NCBI GenBank assembly: GCA_035537875.1
Contig: DATLLJ010000044.1
Location: 10,204-74,203, forward strand
DNA: 64,000 bases
Source: DATLLJ01 sp035537875
GTDB lineage: Bacteria; Acidobacteriota; Vicinamibacteria; Vicinamibacterales; CAVVIG01
Reading direction: 5' to 3'
The stretch's first letter is position 1. Each line of letters starts with the position of its first letter. The notes under the pieces were generated by a model. The model was not told the origin of the DNA. It made no database searches and saw nothing but the letters and a program-made list of their open reading frames with translations. Made by a program: the position numbers and the translations under genes. This document shows positions 34,757 to 44,257 of the stretch, one piece after another.

Positions 34757-37096
34757 ATGGTTTCCTACCGTCTGCTGCGCGCCGTAATCGTCGCGGGGCT
34801 TGCCGCGCTGCTGCTCTCCACGCACGTGTTCGTGGCCGTTGACCTGCTCAGGGTCAAGATCGTCGAAGCGCCGCAGAGGGCGACGGCCGGCGTCGTGAGC
34901 GTGACCACGACGGACTTCCCTCAAGTGAACGCCCTCAGCCCGCCCTTCGCGCTCATCGCTCGAATCAACCATCAATCCGCTGAGACAGGGCGGTTCGTCA
35001 TCACGGCTGACGGGGCCGCCGTCTGCGAGCGCCGCGTCGCCGGAGGTCGTTCCCGGCGGATCGACTGCCCCCTCACGACGATGTGGAACCCGGCGGCGGA
35101 GCATCTGGTGACGATTACAGGTCCATCTACGGACTGGACCCTGGACTACCTGGAATTGGCGACGCATCACGGGAACACCAGCGGCGCTCACTACCTGATC
35201 ATCCTTCCCTGGGCTTCCGGCCGTTACGCCCGCCCCGCTCCCGTTTGGATTGCCGCGACATGGCTCGTGCTCTCCCTCGTGCTGCTCACGCCGGCTCCTC
35301 AATTGCAGCCGCGCTGGATTCGGATCGTGTACAGGGCGATCGCTACGCTCGTGGTGACCGTGATGGCGGCGTGTCTCGTCTCCGACCGAGTGTCCGACTA
35401 TCGCGTGGTGATTTTCCGGGACTCGTTCGTCCTCTGGATAGTTCTACTGTTGACGCCGCGTTTGTGGATGGCGGGCCGGTGGCTGGCGCATGCGGTGAAA
35501 CGATCGACGGATCGGCTGGTGGCCTTGGGCGAGCAAGCAGGGCTGCCGGCCCTGGCACCGCTGCTCGTTCCCTTCACCGTTGCCGCTGTCGTGGTCGCGA
35601 CCGTCACGCTTGGAATGCTGAAGGGTGCGTTCTACGCCGGGGGAGCGGACGCGTATGGCTACGTGAGCCAGGCGCATTTCTGGGCGATCGGCACGCCGCG
35701 GGTCGAACAGCCGTTCGTGAAAGACATGAACTGGCCGTTTGCTGCTCAGGCGCTGGCGCCGCTCGGCTACAGCCCCACGCCGGAGAGAACGGCCATGGTG
35801 CCCATCTACTCGGCGGGCTACCCCCTGCTCATGGCCGTCTTCGAATGGCTCGGGGGACGCCAGGCCGTGTTCTATGTCGTGCCGCTCGTCGGCGGGCTCG
35901 CGGTCTGGGCCACCTACCTGATGGGAATTCGTGTTGGCGGACCCGCAATCGGGATCCCGTCGGCCGTCCTTCTGGCGACCAGCCCGGCGTTTCTTTTCCA
36001 GCTCATGTTCCCCATGAGTGATGTTCCCGTGACGGCGTGGTGGGCGCTCGCGCTGGCGCTGGTCGTGTCCGATCACAGAGGAGCCGTGTTCGCCGCGGGG
36101 CTGGCCGCCGGCGCCGCCATACTGACGAGGCCGAACCTCGTACTGCTGACGCCAGTCCCCGGTGCGCTGCTCCTCTGGCGCGCGGCGCGCGAGCGAACGC
36201 TGTGGGGACCCGCCGTGCAACGTCTTGTTCTGTTTGCCGTCGGTGTAGTCGCCGGGTGCAGCGCCGTTGCGAGCATCAACGCCCGTTTCTTCGGATCACC
36301 CTGGGTGTCCGGATATGGTTCGTTGGGCAGCGTGTTCGTGTCGCAGAATCTGCTGCCCAATCTTGCCCTGTACCCGCGGTGGTTGATTCAGACCGAGACG
36401 CCGGTGATCTTTCTCGCGTTTCTTGCGCCGTTTCTCGTCAAGCCGGCGGATCGCGCCGTCGTCGTCATGTGGTCCGCTTTCATTGCCGCGGTTTTCGGTA
36501 GCTACGTTTTCTTCAGAGTATTCGACGGCTGGATCTGGCTTCGTTACCTCCTTCCGGCATTTCCGCCGCTTCTCGTGCTGATGAGCGTGGCCCTCACTGC
36601 GCTGATGGCGCGTCTGCCAGGCCGCGCCCGCATGCTCGCGACGGTCGCGGTTGTCGGCGCGCTCTCCTGGCACGGCGTGAGGTTTGCGCTTGACGAGCAA
36701 GTCTTCGATTTCAGAACGGGCGAGCAGAAGGTCGTGGCCATCGGCGAGTACGTCGCGAGAGCGTTGCCCGAGCGTGCGGCGGTCATTTCCATGCATCACA
36801 GCGGAAGTGTCCGCTACTACTCCGGGCGGCTCACAGTCCGCTACGATTACATCCCGGACGAACAGCTCGACTCCGTCGTCAACGAGCTTCGTCGTCTCGG
36901 TTATCACCCCTACTTCGTGCTGGAGGAGTGGGAAGAGCCGAACTTCCGGGCGCGATTCCATGAGCACAGCGCCCTGGCCGCTCTCGACTGGTCGCCGGTG
37001 GCATGGCTGGACCATTCCACAAGAGTCAGAATCTACGATCCCGCCGACCGGGACAAACCCCTCGACGAACGACACGCGAGCGTCGTCATTCGCTGA
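34757..37096 (+). CDS. Large GT-C-like membrane protein (glycosyltransferase 39-like)
   Basis: A 779-aa membrane protein. One helix (about 8-28) and a periplasmic region to about 150 precede a multi-helix core. The core (YVSQAHFWAIGTPRVEQPF, then AMVPIYSAGYPLLMA and FPMSDVPVTAWWALALAL) has the layout of polyprenyl-phosphate-dependent GT-C enzymes, including an Asp in the first loop (GGADAYGYVSQ). The C-terminal soluble tail is distinctive (SMHHSGSVRYYSGRLTVRYD). It is clearly paralogous to the protein at 58201-60060 over most of that protein's length. ATG at 34757 is chosen as it precedes the first helix. Probably sugar transfer in the periplasm; acceptor unknown. Confidence 0.8.
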   Translation: MVSYRLLRAVIVAGLAALLLSTHVFVAVDLLRVKIVEAPQRATAGVVSVTTTDFPQVNALSPPFALIARINHQSAETGRFVITADGAAVCERRVAGGRSRRIDCPLTTMWNPAAEHLVTITGPSTDWTLDYLELATHHGNTSGAHYLIILPWASGRYARPAPVWIAATWLVLSLVLLTPAPQLQPRWIRIVYRAIATLVVTVMAACLVSDRVSDYRVVIFRDSFVLWIVLLLTPRLWMAGRWLAHAVKRSTDRLVALGEQAGLPALAPLLVPFTVAAVVVATVTLGMLKGAFYAGGADAYGYVSQAHFWAIGTPRVEQPFVKDMNWPFAAQALAPLGYSPTPERTAMVPIYSAGYPLLMAVFEWLGGRQAVFYVVPLVGGLAVWATYLMGIRVGGPAIGIPSAVLLATSPAFLFQLMFPMSDVPVTAWWALALALVVSDHRGAVFAAGLAAGAAILTRPNLVLLTPVPGALLLWRAARERTLWGPAVQRLVLFAVGVVAGCSAVASINARFFGSPWVSGYGSLGSVFVSQNLLPNLALYPRWLIQTETPVIFLAFLAPFLVKPADRAVVVMWSAFIAAVFGSYVFFRVFDGWIWLRYLLPAFPPLLVLMSVALTALMARLPGRARMLATVAVVGALSWHGVRFALDEQVFDFRTGEQKVVAIGEYVARALPERAAVISMHHSGSVRYYSGRLTVRYDYIPDEQLDSVVNELRRLGYHPYFVLEEWEEPNFRARFHEHSALAALDWSPVAWLDHSTRVRIYDPADRDKPLDERHASVVIR

Positions 37097-37228
37097 TTCC
37101 TGCAGTGGGGCGGCTCGCAGGGCGTATCCAAAACGGGGTTGTGTTGAGGCACTGCGGCGCGAAGCCCTGCGCAGGTCAGCTGGTTCAGGGAGTTCAGGAC
37201 CTGGACACCGCGTGACGCCTGGCTCGCG
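37097..37228. other. Gap between convergent membrane-protein genes
   Basis: I see no gene. Partly self-complementary GC-rich pieces (CAGGGC near 37127 and GCCCTG near 37165) could form a weak hairpin that ends both transcripts, but no U-tract follows. Confidence 0.4.
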
Positions 37229-38848
37229 CTACTGGAATCCCACTATCTCGTACAGGTGCACATCGCCTTCAGTGTAGAGCGGCGTGAGGAAACGAGCGAA
37301 CTCGCTGATGCGGGCGGCCGTGGCGGCGCGATCGTCGTCGCCGAACAACCCCATGTGGAACACCGCATACCGTGGCCGATGCGCGGCCAGCAGTTTGAAG
37401 GATTCCGCGCTCGGAAACATTCTCAGCACGGGTGCGCCTTCGCGGAAATCGGGTGGGATGTAATCGCTGTAGCCGTTGATGAGCGGCATCCAATGCGACG
37501 TCGAATTCAGCATGTAACGAGCGTGTCCGAAGAGCTCTCGACCGCTCGAGAAGAACGGCAGCTCGATCACCGGCCCGGCCGGCAGCGTGGCCAGCATCGT
37601 GTACGCAGCCGGGACCGGTGGAATCTGCCGGAATCGGAGCGGGAACGCGAGCTCGGCTGCGGTGGCCAGCGCCAGAGCGATGCCAACCACGGTCGGCCGC
37701 GACACCCGAGCCAGCAGCTCACGGACGGCGATGCCCGCCAGCACCGACAGCGCCAGGGTCACGACTATCCCGAAACGAGCGGGTGCTCGCATCAAAGTGA
37801 AGGGCGGGATCGTCTGGTAAAAGACGGTATACAGACCCGCGTTGGGCCCGAACGACGCCCAGCACATGATGGCGCCCAGGAGCCCGTAAAGGATGGCCGT
37901 CTCGCGCATGCGCCGATTGACCAACCCGAAGACCAGGCCCGTCCCGCCGCCAACCAGGGCGATGAAACCCGGGAACAGGACTTCGTTCCAGCGGCCAAGC
38001 AGCGGGAGCATCCAGCGATGGGCGAGAGCGGCGGAGGCGAAATAGGCCCGCCAGTCAGCCGAGTACCGACTGGCCTCATCGAGTGCGCGCTCGAACCCCG
38101 TCGTCCGTTGCAGCTGTGCATACGGCACGAGCACGGGCAGCGCGGCGACGACCGCAACGACCGCTGCCACGGCGAGGGCCCTCCAGTATGGCAGGTTGGT
38201 CCACCAGATCCGCGTCGCGGCCACGACCAGCGCCGCAAATGGAATCATGAGCATGACGAACACCGCGTAGTAGCCGCACAAAGCTACCTGTCCGGCCATG
38301 ACCAGGCCCAGCACGGTGGCGCGACCAAGCGTGGGCCGGTCGGCAAGGCGGTGAAAGGCCAGCAGGCTGAACGGTAAGCCTGCCGTCATCAGCAGCTGCA
38401 TCTGCGGCGTGTGCCCGAAGACGTAGGCGCAGAACCCGAACGCCAGACCCGACACGGCGGCGGCGCGACGATCCTCGACCAGATGGCGCACCAGGTAGTA
38501 GGTGCCAGTCGCGCTCAGGACCATCGACAACAGGAACATGAAGTTGAACGCGAAATACGGATTGCGCGTAGCCCAGTAAGCCGGAATGGCCAGCGCGCCG
38601 GCACCGAGGTTCGTTTCCGAATACACCAGCGTTCCCTTGTGGGGAAAGAAGATGTTCGCGTCCAGGACGTGCGCCGGATCGACGATCAGCGTGCGGGCGA
38701 CCCACGCCACGTTCCAGATACCAAACGCACCGTCGAAGTTGTCGATGCGGCCGACGTACGTCATTTGGGTGGCGAACGGGAACGTGAGCGCGACGGCCGC
38801 GACCGTCGCTGTTGCGACCACGGCAACCACTTCGCGTCCGCCGCTCAT
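37229..38848 (-). CDS. Multi-pass membrane protein, YfhO/GT-C-like
   Basis: A 539-aa protein with about ten to twelve helices. An early loop has ATQMTYVGRIDNFDGAFGIWN and NIFFPHKGTLVYSETNLGAG, the acidic first periplasmic loop seen in YfhO-like GT-C proteins. A C-terminal soluble segment of about 120 residues follows. It probably transfers a sugar from a polyprenyl-phosphate donor, but I cannot confirm activity. The start at 38848 overlaps the upstream gene by 4 bp; a far longer frame upstream is a shadow of that gene. It is the last gene of the minus-strand run 37229-41951. Confidence 0.8.
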   Translation of the reverse strand: MSGGREVVAVVATATVAAVALTFPFATQMTYVGRIDNFDGAFGIWNVAWVARTLIVDPAHVLDANIFFPHKGTLVYSETNLGAGALAIPAYWATRNPYFAFNFMFLLSMVLSATGTYYLVRHLVEDRRAAAVSGLAFGFCAYVFGHTPQMQLLMTAGLPFSLLAFHRLADRPTLGRATVLGLVMAGQVALCGYYAVFVMLMIPFAALVVAATRIWWTNLPYWRALAVAAVVAVVAALPVLVPYAQLQRTTGFERALDEASRYSADWRAYFASAALAHRWMLPLLGRWNEVLFPGFIALVGGGTGLVFGLVNRRMRETAILYGLLGAIMCWASFGPNAGLYTVFYQTIPPFTLMRAPARFGIVVTLALSVLAGIAVRELLARVSRPTVVGIALALATAAELAFPLRFRQIPPVPAAYTMLATLPAGPVIELPFFSSGRELFGHARYMLNSTSHWMPLINGYSDYIPPDFREGAPVLRMFPSAESFKLLAAHRPRYAVFHMGLFGDDDRAATAARISEFARFLTPLYTEGDVHLYEIVGFQ

Positions 38849-40746
38849 CGGACGTTGGCGGTGGCGGGGACGGCAACGAAACGCAGGGCTGCCCCGAGGT
38901 TGCGGTAGTCGCGGGGGCCCGCGGGATCGCGGAGCGCCGGGATGAACCCTTCGGAGGATGAGGCAGACAGCAGGTAGGCCCAGCTCTCCCCGTACCGTTC
39001 GTACAACACTCCTGAGGCGCGGACCTTGAAGGTCGAAACCCTTCCGGGCACCAGCGGAACGACCACCGGCTCGGCGCCCATCGAGACCGTCAGCACCGTA
39101 GCCACCGGCGACTCCGCATCGATGGAGAGATATTCGATGCGGCCGTTCGTGCGCACGATGACGTCGGTGCGACGCCCACCGGCAACCCACATCCCAGGTG
39201 GCTCGGGCGGGAACGAGTTCTGATCCAGGAAGAACAGCTGCATCGTCGGGTCGTGACCATAGGGAATGCGGGCGCGAGTCGGCCCGGCCAACATGATCGG
39301 CAGGTCCGTCGTCATGGTCAATTCGACAGGCAGGCGGCGGGCGGCCCCGCGCTCCGTGATCAGATAGGGGTACTTGGCGGCGATAAACGGGTTGAGCAGC
39401 ACTTTCGCCGTGAACAGTGCGCCCCCTGTCCATGCCAGGAGCCCGGTCCAGGCGATGTTCCCGGGCGGCATCAGGAACAGGAGCGTCGGATAAATGCCGA
39501 GCAGGTAGCGGTTGCCGGTGGGGCCCCCGCCTCCGCTCCAGGTGAAGGGCCAGAGCAGCAGCATGAAGACCACGGAACCGGAGAAGACGGCGAATGTCCA
39601 GACGCGCCACGGGTCGCGCCGCGCTCTCGACAGGAGAAATGCGGCGATCACGACAAAGCCCGGGAAGAAGTACGGAATGAACCCGAAGTGACGGCCCAGC
39701 ACGAAATACTTGACGTTTACCGCGAAGCGCGTCGCCCACTCTCCGCCCAGAAAGACTTCAGCCTGCACGCTGCCGTCGGTCATCACCTGGCCCGCCTGCC
39801 TGTTCCAGACATCGCCCGAGCCGTCGAAGGGAAACGAACCGTAGAAGGCTTGGCGATCGCCTCCCTGATAGTTGAACTCCCCGGTGACGGCAGCGGTGAA
39901 CGCGAAGCCAAGGGCCGCGACGGCGACGGCCGTCGCCCCGATCGCGAGACCACGCGTCCATTCGCGACGCCACCAGGCCGTGAGCACCAGCGGAGCTACC
40001 ATCAGGCCGTTGGGAAGCGGCTTCGAGTACGTCGCCAGCCCGAGCAATCCGGCCGCGACGATCTGCGGCCAGAGTCCAGACAGACGCCTCTCGGGCGACA
40101 CGTGATGGTAAGACCACAGGAAGTAGGCCACGGTCATCAGCGTGACGTTCAGAATCTCCGGCATCCAGAAGACGAGGTAGACCGGCAAGGCGGACGCGCC
40201 AAAGAAGGCCGTCGCCAGGAGCGCAGCTCCAGCGGCGGACGAGCGCGCCACGAGAAAGAGATAGGCGCAGCAGATGGCAATGGCGAGGAGGACGACGTTC
40301 AGCAGGAGCAAGCCGTTCAGTCCGAAGAATCGGACGAACGGCGCGGCGACAATCGGATAGATGATGGCCTTGCCGAAATAGAGGCGGTCCGAACGGGGAT
40401 CGGGGCCCTTGACGAGGTGGACGAAAGGAAACTGGCCGCTCGCACCGACGCGAAGCGTCTTGCCTCGCTTGAGGAAGATGCCTTCAGGCCCCCGGTGATA
40501 AAGACCTTCAAACCGCTCGAGGTCGCGCCGTTCGAAGCTGAGGTTCCCATCGAAGGCCGCGCTCAACGCCGCCGCCGTATACACCGCATCGTCGCCTTTG
40601 ATCTCGCCCCCTACGCCGGGCGCGACGTGAATGGGATCGGTCGTGAGCGCGAACGCGACGCCGATCACGAAGAGGACGAACCCGGCGGCCGCGACGCCAC
40701 GGTGACGACCCGGAGCGCCGAGGCCGGCCTCCTCCGTTCGAATCAC
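38845..40746 (-). CDS. Multi-pass membrane protein, GT-C-like
   Basis: A 633-aa protein. The N-terminal helix (about 17-36) is followed by a conserved-looking loop (GGEIKGDDAVYTAAALS with adjacent acidic residues, then FEGLYHRGPEGIFLKRG). About ten further helices follow, with a C-terminal soluble beta-rich domain of about 130 residues. The DD pair in the first loop fits the GT-C catalytic position. Starts overlap: its start overlaps the GT4 gene end by 4 bp and its end overlaps the next gene by 4 bp, so the three are coupled. Substrate unknown. Confidence 0.78.
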   Translation of the reverse strand: MIRTEEAGLGAPGRHRGVAAAGFVLFVIGVAFALTTDPIHVAPGVGGEIKGDDAVYTAAALSAAFDGNLSFERRDLERFEGLYHRGPEGIFLKRGKTLRVGASGQFPFVHLVKGPDPRSDRLYFGKAIIYPIVAAPFVRFFGLNGLLLLNVVLLAIAICCAYLFLVARSSAAGAALLATAFFGASALPVYLVFWMPEILNVTLMTVAYFLWSYHHVSPERRLSGLWPQIVAAGLLGLATYSKPLPNGLMVAPLVLTAWWRREWTRGLAIGATAVAVAALGFAFTAAVTGEFNYQGGDRQAFYGSFPFDGSGDVWNRQAGQVMTDGSVQAEVFLGGEWATRFAVNVKYFVLGRHFGFIPYFFPGFVVIAAFLLSRARRDPWRVWTFAVFSGSVVFMLLLWPFTWSGGGGPTGNRYLLGIYPTLLFLMPPGNIAWTGLLAWTGGALFTAKVLLNPFIAAKYPYLITERGAARRLPVELTMTTDLPIMLAGPTRARIPYGHDPTMQLFFLDQNSFPPEPPGMWVAGGRRTDVIVRTNGRIEYLSIDAESPVATVLTVSMGAEPVVVPLVPGRVSTFKVRASGVLYERYGESWAYLLSASSSEGFIPALRDPAGPRDYRNLGAALRFVAVPATANVR

Positions 40747-41951
40747 GCCGAGGCTCTCGAGGTGAGGAAGGACAGGTCGGCCGCGAGCACGCCGCGGCGG
40801 CGTGTGGCTCGAGAGGTCTCGTGGAGAAGCGTGTAGAGGCGTTCCATTTTCCGAACGAACAGGGCGATATCGTACTGCTGCCCGGTCTGCCTCGCCTGGG
40901 CGCCCAGCCGCTCGCGAAGGGCTGGATCGTCCAGGGCGCGAACGATCGCCTCCGCCAGTCGCGCGGCGTTGCGCTTCGGCACGATCAACGCGTCGCGGCC
41001 GTCTTTCAGGACGTCCAGCAGCCCATCCGCGTCGGTCGCCACGACCGGTTTGCCCATGGCGAGCGTCTCGAACACCGTCAAGGGTGTGCCCTCCCAGAGC
41101 GAAGGAAACACCACCAGGTCGAACGCCGAGAGCGTGCCGGCCACATCGCGACGGAAGCCGGCGAAGACGAACTTGTCGGCCAACCCGAGCGCGGAGGCCT
41201 GCGCCTGCAGGTCGGAGAGCAGCGGCCCCTCGCCCACCAGGAAGAATCGCGCGGCGGGACGTTCCCGCACCACCTGGGCGGCCGCTTCCACGAGGTACGA
41301 ATTCCCTTTCGATTCGTGCAGGCGGGTCACGGTGCCGACGGCCATTTCTCCGGGGGCAATCCCGAGTTCATGTCTGGCGGCGGCGATCTCGCCTGCCGAG
41401 CGCTCACGGCTGAACTCCTCGAGCGGCACTCCGAGGTAGACCACCTTCACCTTTGCTGTCGGGATCTCGCGGGCCTTGATCACGAAGTCAGCCGTGCTCT
41501 TCGAGACGGCAAGGGCGATGTCCGTGGCCGGTTCGAGACACCAGTCGGCGATCTTCTGGTACCACGGCGTGTCGGTGAGGTTGGCGTGCTCGTGAACAAT
41601 CGTCGGAATCCGACGGAGTGCCCCGACGGCCCGCCCGAAGGTGGTCGCGCCGTATCCGTGGAGATGCAGCACATCGACCTGTTTTTCGTCGACGATACGA
41701 AGCAACGCCGGCAATGTCCGTGGATCGAACTTCGACCGCTCGAGGTACGTGATATCCACGCCCAGGGCGTCGAGCGTTTCTTCGGAGAGATCTTTCCTTC
41801 GCAGGCTCACCAGAGACACCCGAAACCGGTCGCGGTCGAAGCGCGGAATCATCCACGCGAACAGCCGTTTGACGCCGTGCATGCGGGACCCCTCCCAGCC
41901 GAGGTGATCGCAGACCTGGAGGACGTTCAACGGTCTGTTCATTAAGGGCAC
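40743..41951 (-). CDS. Glycosyltransferase family 4
   Basis: A 402-aa GT-B enzyme. The N-terminal acceptor domain starts NVLQVCDHLGWEGSRMHG, with a later VLHLHGYGATTFGR; the donor domain shows VGTVTRLHESKGNSYLVEA, FFLVGEGPL, FAGFRRDV and the E-x7-E motif in WEGTPLTVFETLAMGKPVVAT. It transfers a sugar from a nucleotide donor at the cytoplasmic face. It is first in a coupled run with two GT-C-like membrane proteins. The 234-bp gap upstream is shared with a divergent lipoprotein gene. ATG at 41951 was used; an in-frame ATG three codons later (41942) is an alternative. Confidence 0.93.
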   Translation of the reverse strand: MPLMNRPLNVLQVCDHLGWEGSRMHGVKRLFAWMIPRFDRDRFRVSLVSLRRKDLSEETLDALGVDITYLERSKFDPRTLPALLRIVDEKQVDVLHLHGYGATTFGRAVGALRRIPTIVHEHANLTDTPWYQKIADWCLEPATDIALAVSKSTADFVIKAREIPTAKVKVVYLGVPLEEFSRERSAGEIAAARHELGIAPGEMAVGTVTRLHESKGNSYLVEAAAQVVRERPAARFFLVGEGPLLSDLQAQASALGLADKFVFAGFRRDVAGTLSAFDLVVFPSLWEGTPLTVFETLAMGKPVVATDADGLLDVLKDGRDALIVPKRNAARLAEAIVRALDDPALRERLGAQARQTGQQYDIALFVRKMERLYTLLHETSRATRRRGVLAADLSFLTSRASA

Positions 41952-42017
41952 ATCGGGCGTCTAAACGCTGAGCTTCGGGGAATCACCAGCGAATGGAGAG
42001 ACAGTATAAACGCATGC

Positions 42018-42046
42018 TTGACAGATAGATCCGACGTTTCTACTAT
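42018..42046 (+). promoter_or_regulatory. Putative sigma-70-type promoter before the lipoprotein gene at 42186
   Basis: A perfect -35 hexamer TTGACA (42018-42023) is followed after 17 bp by TACTAT (42041-42046, four of six matches to TATAAT). The region is AT-richer than its surroundings. A leader of about 130 bp would separate it from the ATG at 42186. Confidence 0.55.
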
Positions 42047-42185
42047 AGAGCCCGCTCCTACCTACGCGGCAGGCCCCCCAGCCCTCCGCACAACGACGCG
42101 ATTCGATAAAGCTCTCTGGCGGTGGTGTCGATACCCAGTACACACGCCCAGAATTCCATAAAGAAGGGTCCTGCAGGTCGTCGGT

Positions 42186-43313
42186 ATGAATCACTGGTTG
42201 ACCAAGGTTGCGGTGCTGTCGCTCGTCGCGTCGGCGCTCTCCTGCACCTCGAAAAGCTCAAACCCCCTCAGCCCGGTCGTGGCCGGTCCCATAGAGGGCG
42301 TGGGGATCACCGCGCCATCCGTCATGCAGCCTGGGGTGGACGCGATGATTGACACGACGTCGCAGCCGATCGTCCTCAAAGTGGGAAATGCGGCGACCAA
42401 TGGCGTACGACCGCTCAGCGTCCGTTTCGAGGTCGCCACCGATCCCGGCTTCACGAACCAGGTATTTGCCCGCGTCGTTCCGCAGGACGGCAGCGGCCAG
42501 ACCAGCGTGCAGTTACCCAATGCCCTGGCGCCCGAGCGCAAGTATTTCTGGCACGCGCGCGCCGAGGATGGAGCCAATGCCGGCCCGTTCGGCGCGACGA
42601 GCGCCTTCAGCATCTTCACGCCGGTCGTTTTCGGTCCGCCTATCTTGCTCGCCCCCATCAACAACGTCCTGACGACCAGTCAGCAGCCACGTTTTGTGAT
42701 TGGCAACGCCCCGCGCACCGGGCCGGCCGGGTTCGTGGCGTATTACCTCGAGATTTCGAACTCGAAAGCTCAGGTGGTGGCCGGCTATCAGTTCCCCGAA
42801 ACCCCCGGGCAGACCGAACTCGTCGCCCCCACCTCATTGCCGGCCGGCCAGTATTTCTGGATAGCGCGCGCCTACGATCCAGGCTTCGCCGGGCCCTTCT
42901 CGGTCGTGCAGTCGTTCGTGACGCCCCCCAGCCCGGGTAGCGGCGGTGGTGGCGGCGGCGGTGTCGGCAACCCGAGCGGGAGATGGGAGGACTGCGGCTC
43001 GACGCCCGGCTACGCGGTTGTCCTCTGTGTTTATCAGGCCATCAATCCTGCAAAGACAGAGGCCGGCATCTTCGAAATGACCAAGCGTGTGGCCTGGCTG
43101 CTTCGAGGAAGCGGCTTCGGGCTGCTGAGAAAAGACGGCGGCGACAACATCACGACGTGGAACGGGATCAGCTTCGCCGTGGCCCGCATCGTCCTGCCCG
43201 ACGGTCATCTGTACAAGCTCTTGTCCGACGTGCCGAACGGCAACCCTCAGTGGGTCGACGAGGGTATCGAGCCACATCTGGCGTCGTTGTGGATAGCGCC
43301 GATGCAGCCGTAG
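42186..43313 (+). CDS. Putative lipoprotein with two Ig/fibronectin-type modules and an unknown C-terminal domain
   Basis: A 375-aa exported protein. Residues 1-19 are a signal peptide and Cys20 (SALSC) is a plausible lipidation site. Two fibronectin-III-like modules follow: about 50-150 (RFEVATDPGF, then YFWHARAEDGANAGPF) and 155-250 (YLEISNSKAQVV, then YFWIARAYDPGFAGPF). A poly-Gly linker precedes a C-terminal domain of about 115 residues with a WEDCGS and VVLCVYQAI Cys pair, which I do not recognise. The N-terminal plan resembles the lipoprotein at 44258. It may be a surface or periplasmic binding protein; function is unknown. Confidence 0.8.
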   Translation: MNHWLTKVAVLSLVASALSCTSKSSNPLSPVVAGPIEGVGITAPSVMQPGVDAMIDTTSQPIVLKVGNAATNGVRPLSVRFEVATDPGFTNQVFARVVPQDGSGQTSVQLPNALAPERKYFWHARAEDGANAGPFGATSAFSIFTPVVFGPPILLAPINNVLTTSQQPRFVIGNAPRTGPAGFVAYYLEISNSKAQVVAGYQFPETPGQTELVAPTSLPAGQYFWIARAYDPGFAGPFSVVQSFVTPPSPGSGGGGGGGVGNPSGRWEDCGSTPGYAVVLCVYQAINPAKTEAGIFEMTKRVAWLLRGSGFGLLRKDGGDNITTWNGISFAVARIVLPDGHLYKLLSDVPNGNPQWVDEGIEPHLASLWIAPMQP

Positions 43314-43350
43314 CGGAACGGCGGGGAGCGCGAGCGTGGTATGTGAATAT

Positions 43351-44076
43351 CTAGAAGCGCAGCCGGATGCCGCCGGCCAATTCGACGCCACCGACCGTGA
43401 GACTCTCGATCGAGGGCAGGTCGACCGAGCCACCGAGGTAACGGACGAATGCGCCAACCCGGTAACGATTGTTCACTCGATAGGCGAAATCGACGCCGAC
43501 GTTGCCACCCGCCCCTGTTCCCGACTCGGAGATCACGAGCGGAAGGGCGCTCGCATCGGGTGTCACCGATGGCAGCTCCTGGCTTACGTGGATGATTGAC
43601 GGGCCGCCAAAGATGGAGATGTCGACGCGGTCGTTGATCGGCTGCAGCCACACTGCCTGGAAGTTGGTGGCGACGTTGGATTGGGAGAGGTCGCCGAAGG
43701 CCGAGGGGTCGAACTCTTTCAGGGTCGGCTTGCCAACCGAGACCGGATCAGGAATCGCGGCGACGGCGGCGGCTTCCCCGCTGCCGTTGAAGGTCGAGAT
43801 GCCGATGGCGCCCGAGAGATTGCGCCAGAAACGGTAGCCGCCGCTCGCGTCGAACACGAATCCGCCTCCGATCGTCTGGTTGGCGGTCACGGTGCCGGTT
43901 TCAGCGTAGAGCTCAAATGTCGTCACCGGGGAGAATTCATGCGATTGAAACTGTCCGCCCACGCTGATGTTCAGGTGGTACGGAGTCTCGCGTTGCGCGG
44001 TCTGTGCCTGCACGGTCAGCGCGGTGCTCAGGGCGAGTGCTCCGCTCATCGCGATGATGGTCGTCGTGTTCTTCAT
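43351..44076 (-). CDS. Small outer-membrane beta-barrel protein
   Basis: A 241-aa exported protein. The signal peptide ends in LTVQAQTAQ (about residue 25). The mature part is a series of amphipathic strands (YHLNISVGGQFQSHEF, FVFDASGGYRFWRN, NVGVDFAYRVNNRYRVGAFVRYLGG) ending in AGGIRLRF, a C-terminal Phe as in barrels recognised by BamA. It resembles OmpA/OmpW-like eight-strand porins. A strong Shine-Dalgarno (AGAGGAGAT) precedes the ATG. It lies between the two lipoprotein genes, convergent to the first and divergent from the second. Confidence 0.82.
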   Translation of the reverse strand: MKNTTTIIAMSGALALSTALTVQAQTAQRETPYHLNISVGGQFQSHEFSPVTTFELYAETGTVTANQTIGGGFVFDASGGYRFWRNLSGAIGISTFNGSGEAAAVAAIPDPVSVGKPTLKEFDPSAFGDLSQSNVATNFQAVWLQPINDRVDISIFGGPSIIHVSQELPSVTPDASALPLVISESGTGAGGNVGVDFAYRVNNRYRVGAFVRYLGGSVDLPSIESLTVGGVELAGGIRLRF

Positions 44077-44150
44077 CCGATCTCCTCTTGTCGGCAGCGG
44101 TGATGTCAGCGCCGCAACATCGTAGCATGGTCGACCTCATCAGTTTTCTG

Positions 44151-44178
44151 TTGAGCTGTGGAATTTCTTCACTATGGT
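44151..44178 (+). promoter_or_regulatory. Weak putative promoter before the lipoprotein gene at 44258
   Basis: TTGAGC (44151-44156) and TATGGT (44173-44178) are 16 bp apart in an AT-rich stretch. Each matches four of six consensus bases. Confidence 0.3.
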
Positions 44179-44257
44179 GTTCTCTATGAAAAGCGATTCC
44201 GATAAAATACGCAGCCGCTACCCCTCAGGTTCCATTCCTTCGTTACTGGAGCATTTG

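Noticed and set aside
39253..40836. Plus-strand frame of about 527 codons
   Set aside because: Antisense to a GT-C-like membrane gene with regular helices and coupled neighbours.
42945..42962. GGC/GGT run as a simple repeat or frameshift hotspot of note
   Set aside because: It encodes a Gly linker in frame between domains, common in lipoproteins, with no sign of a frame change.
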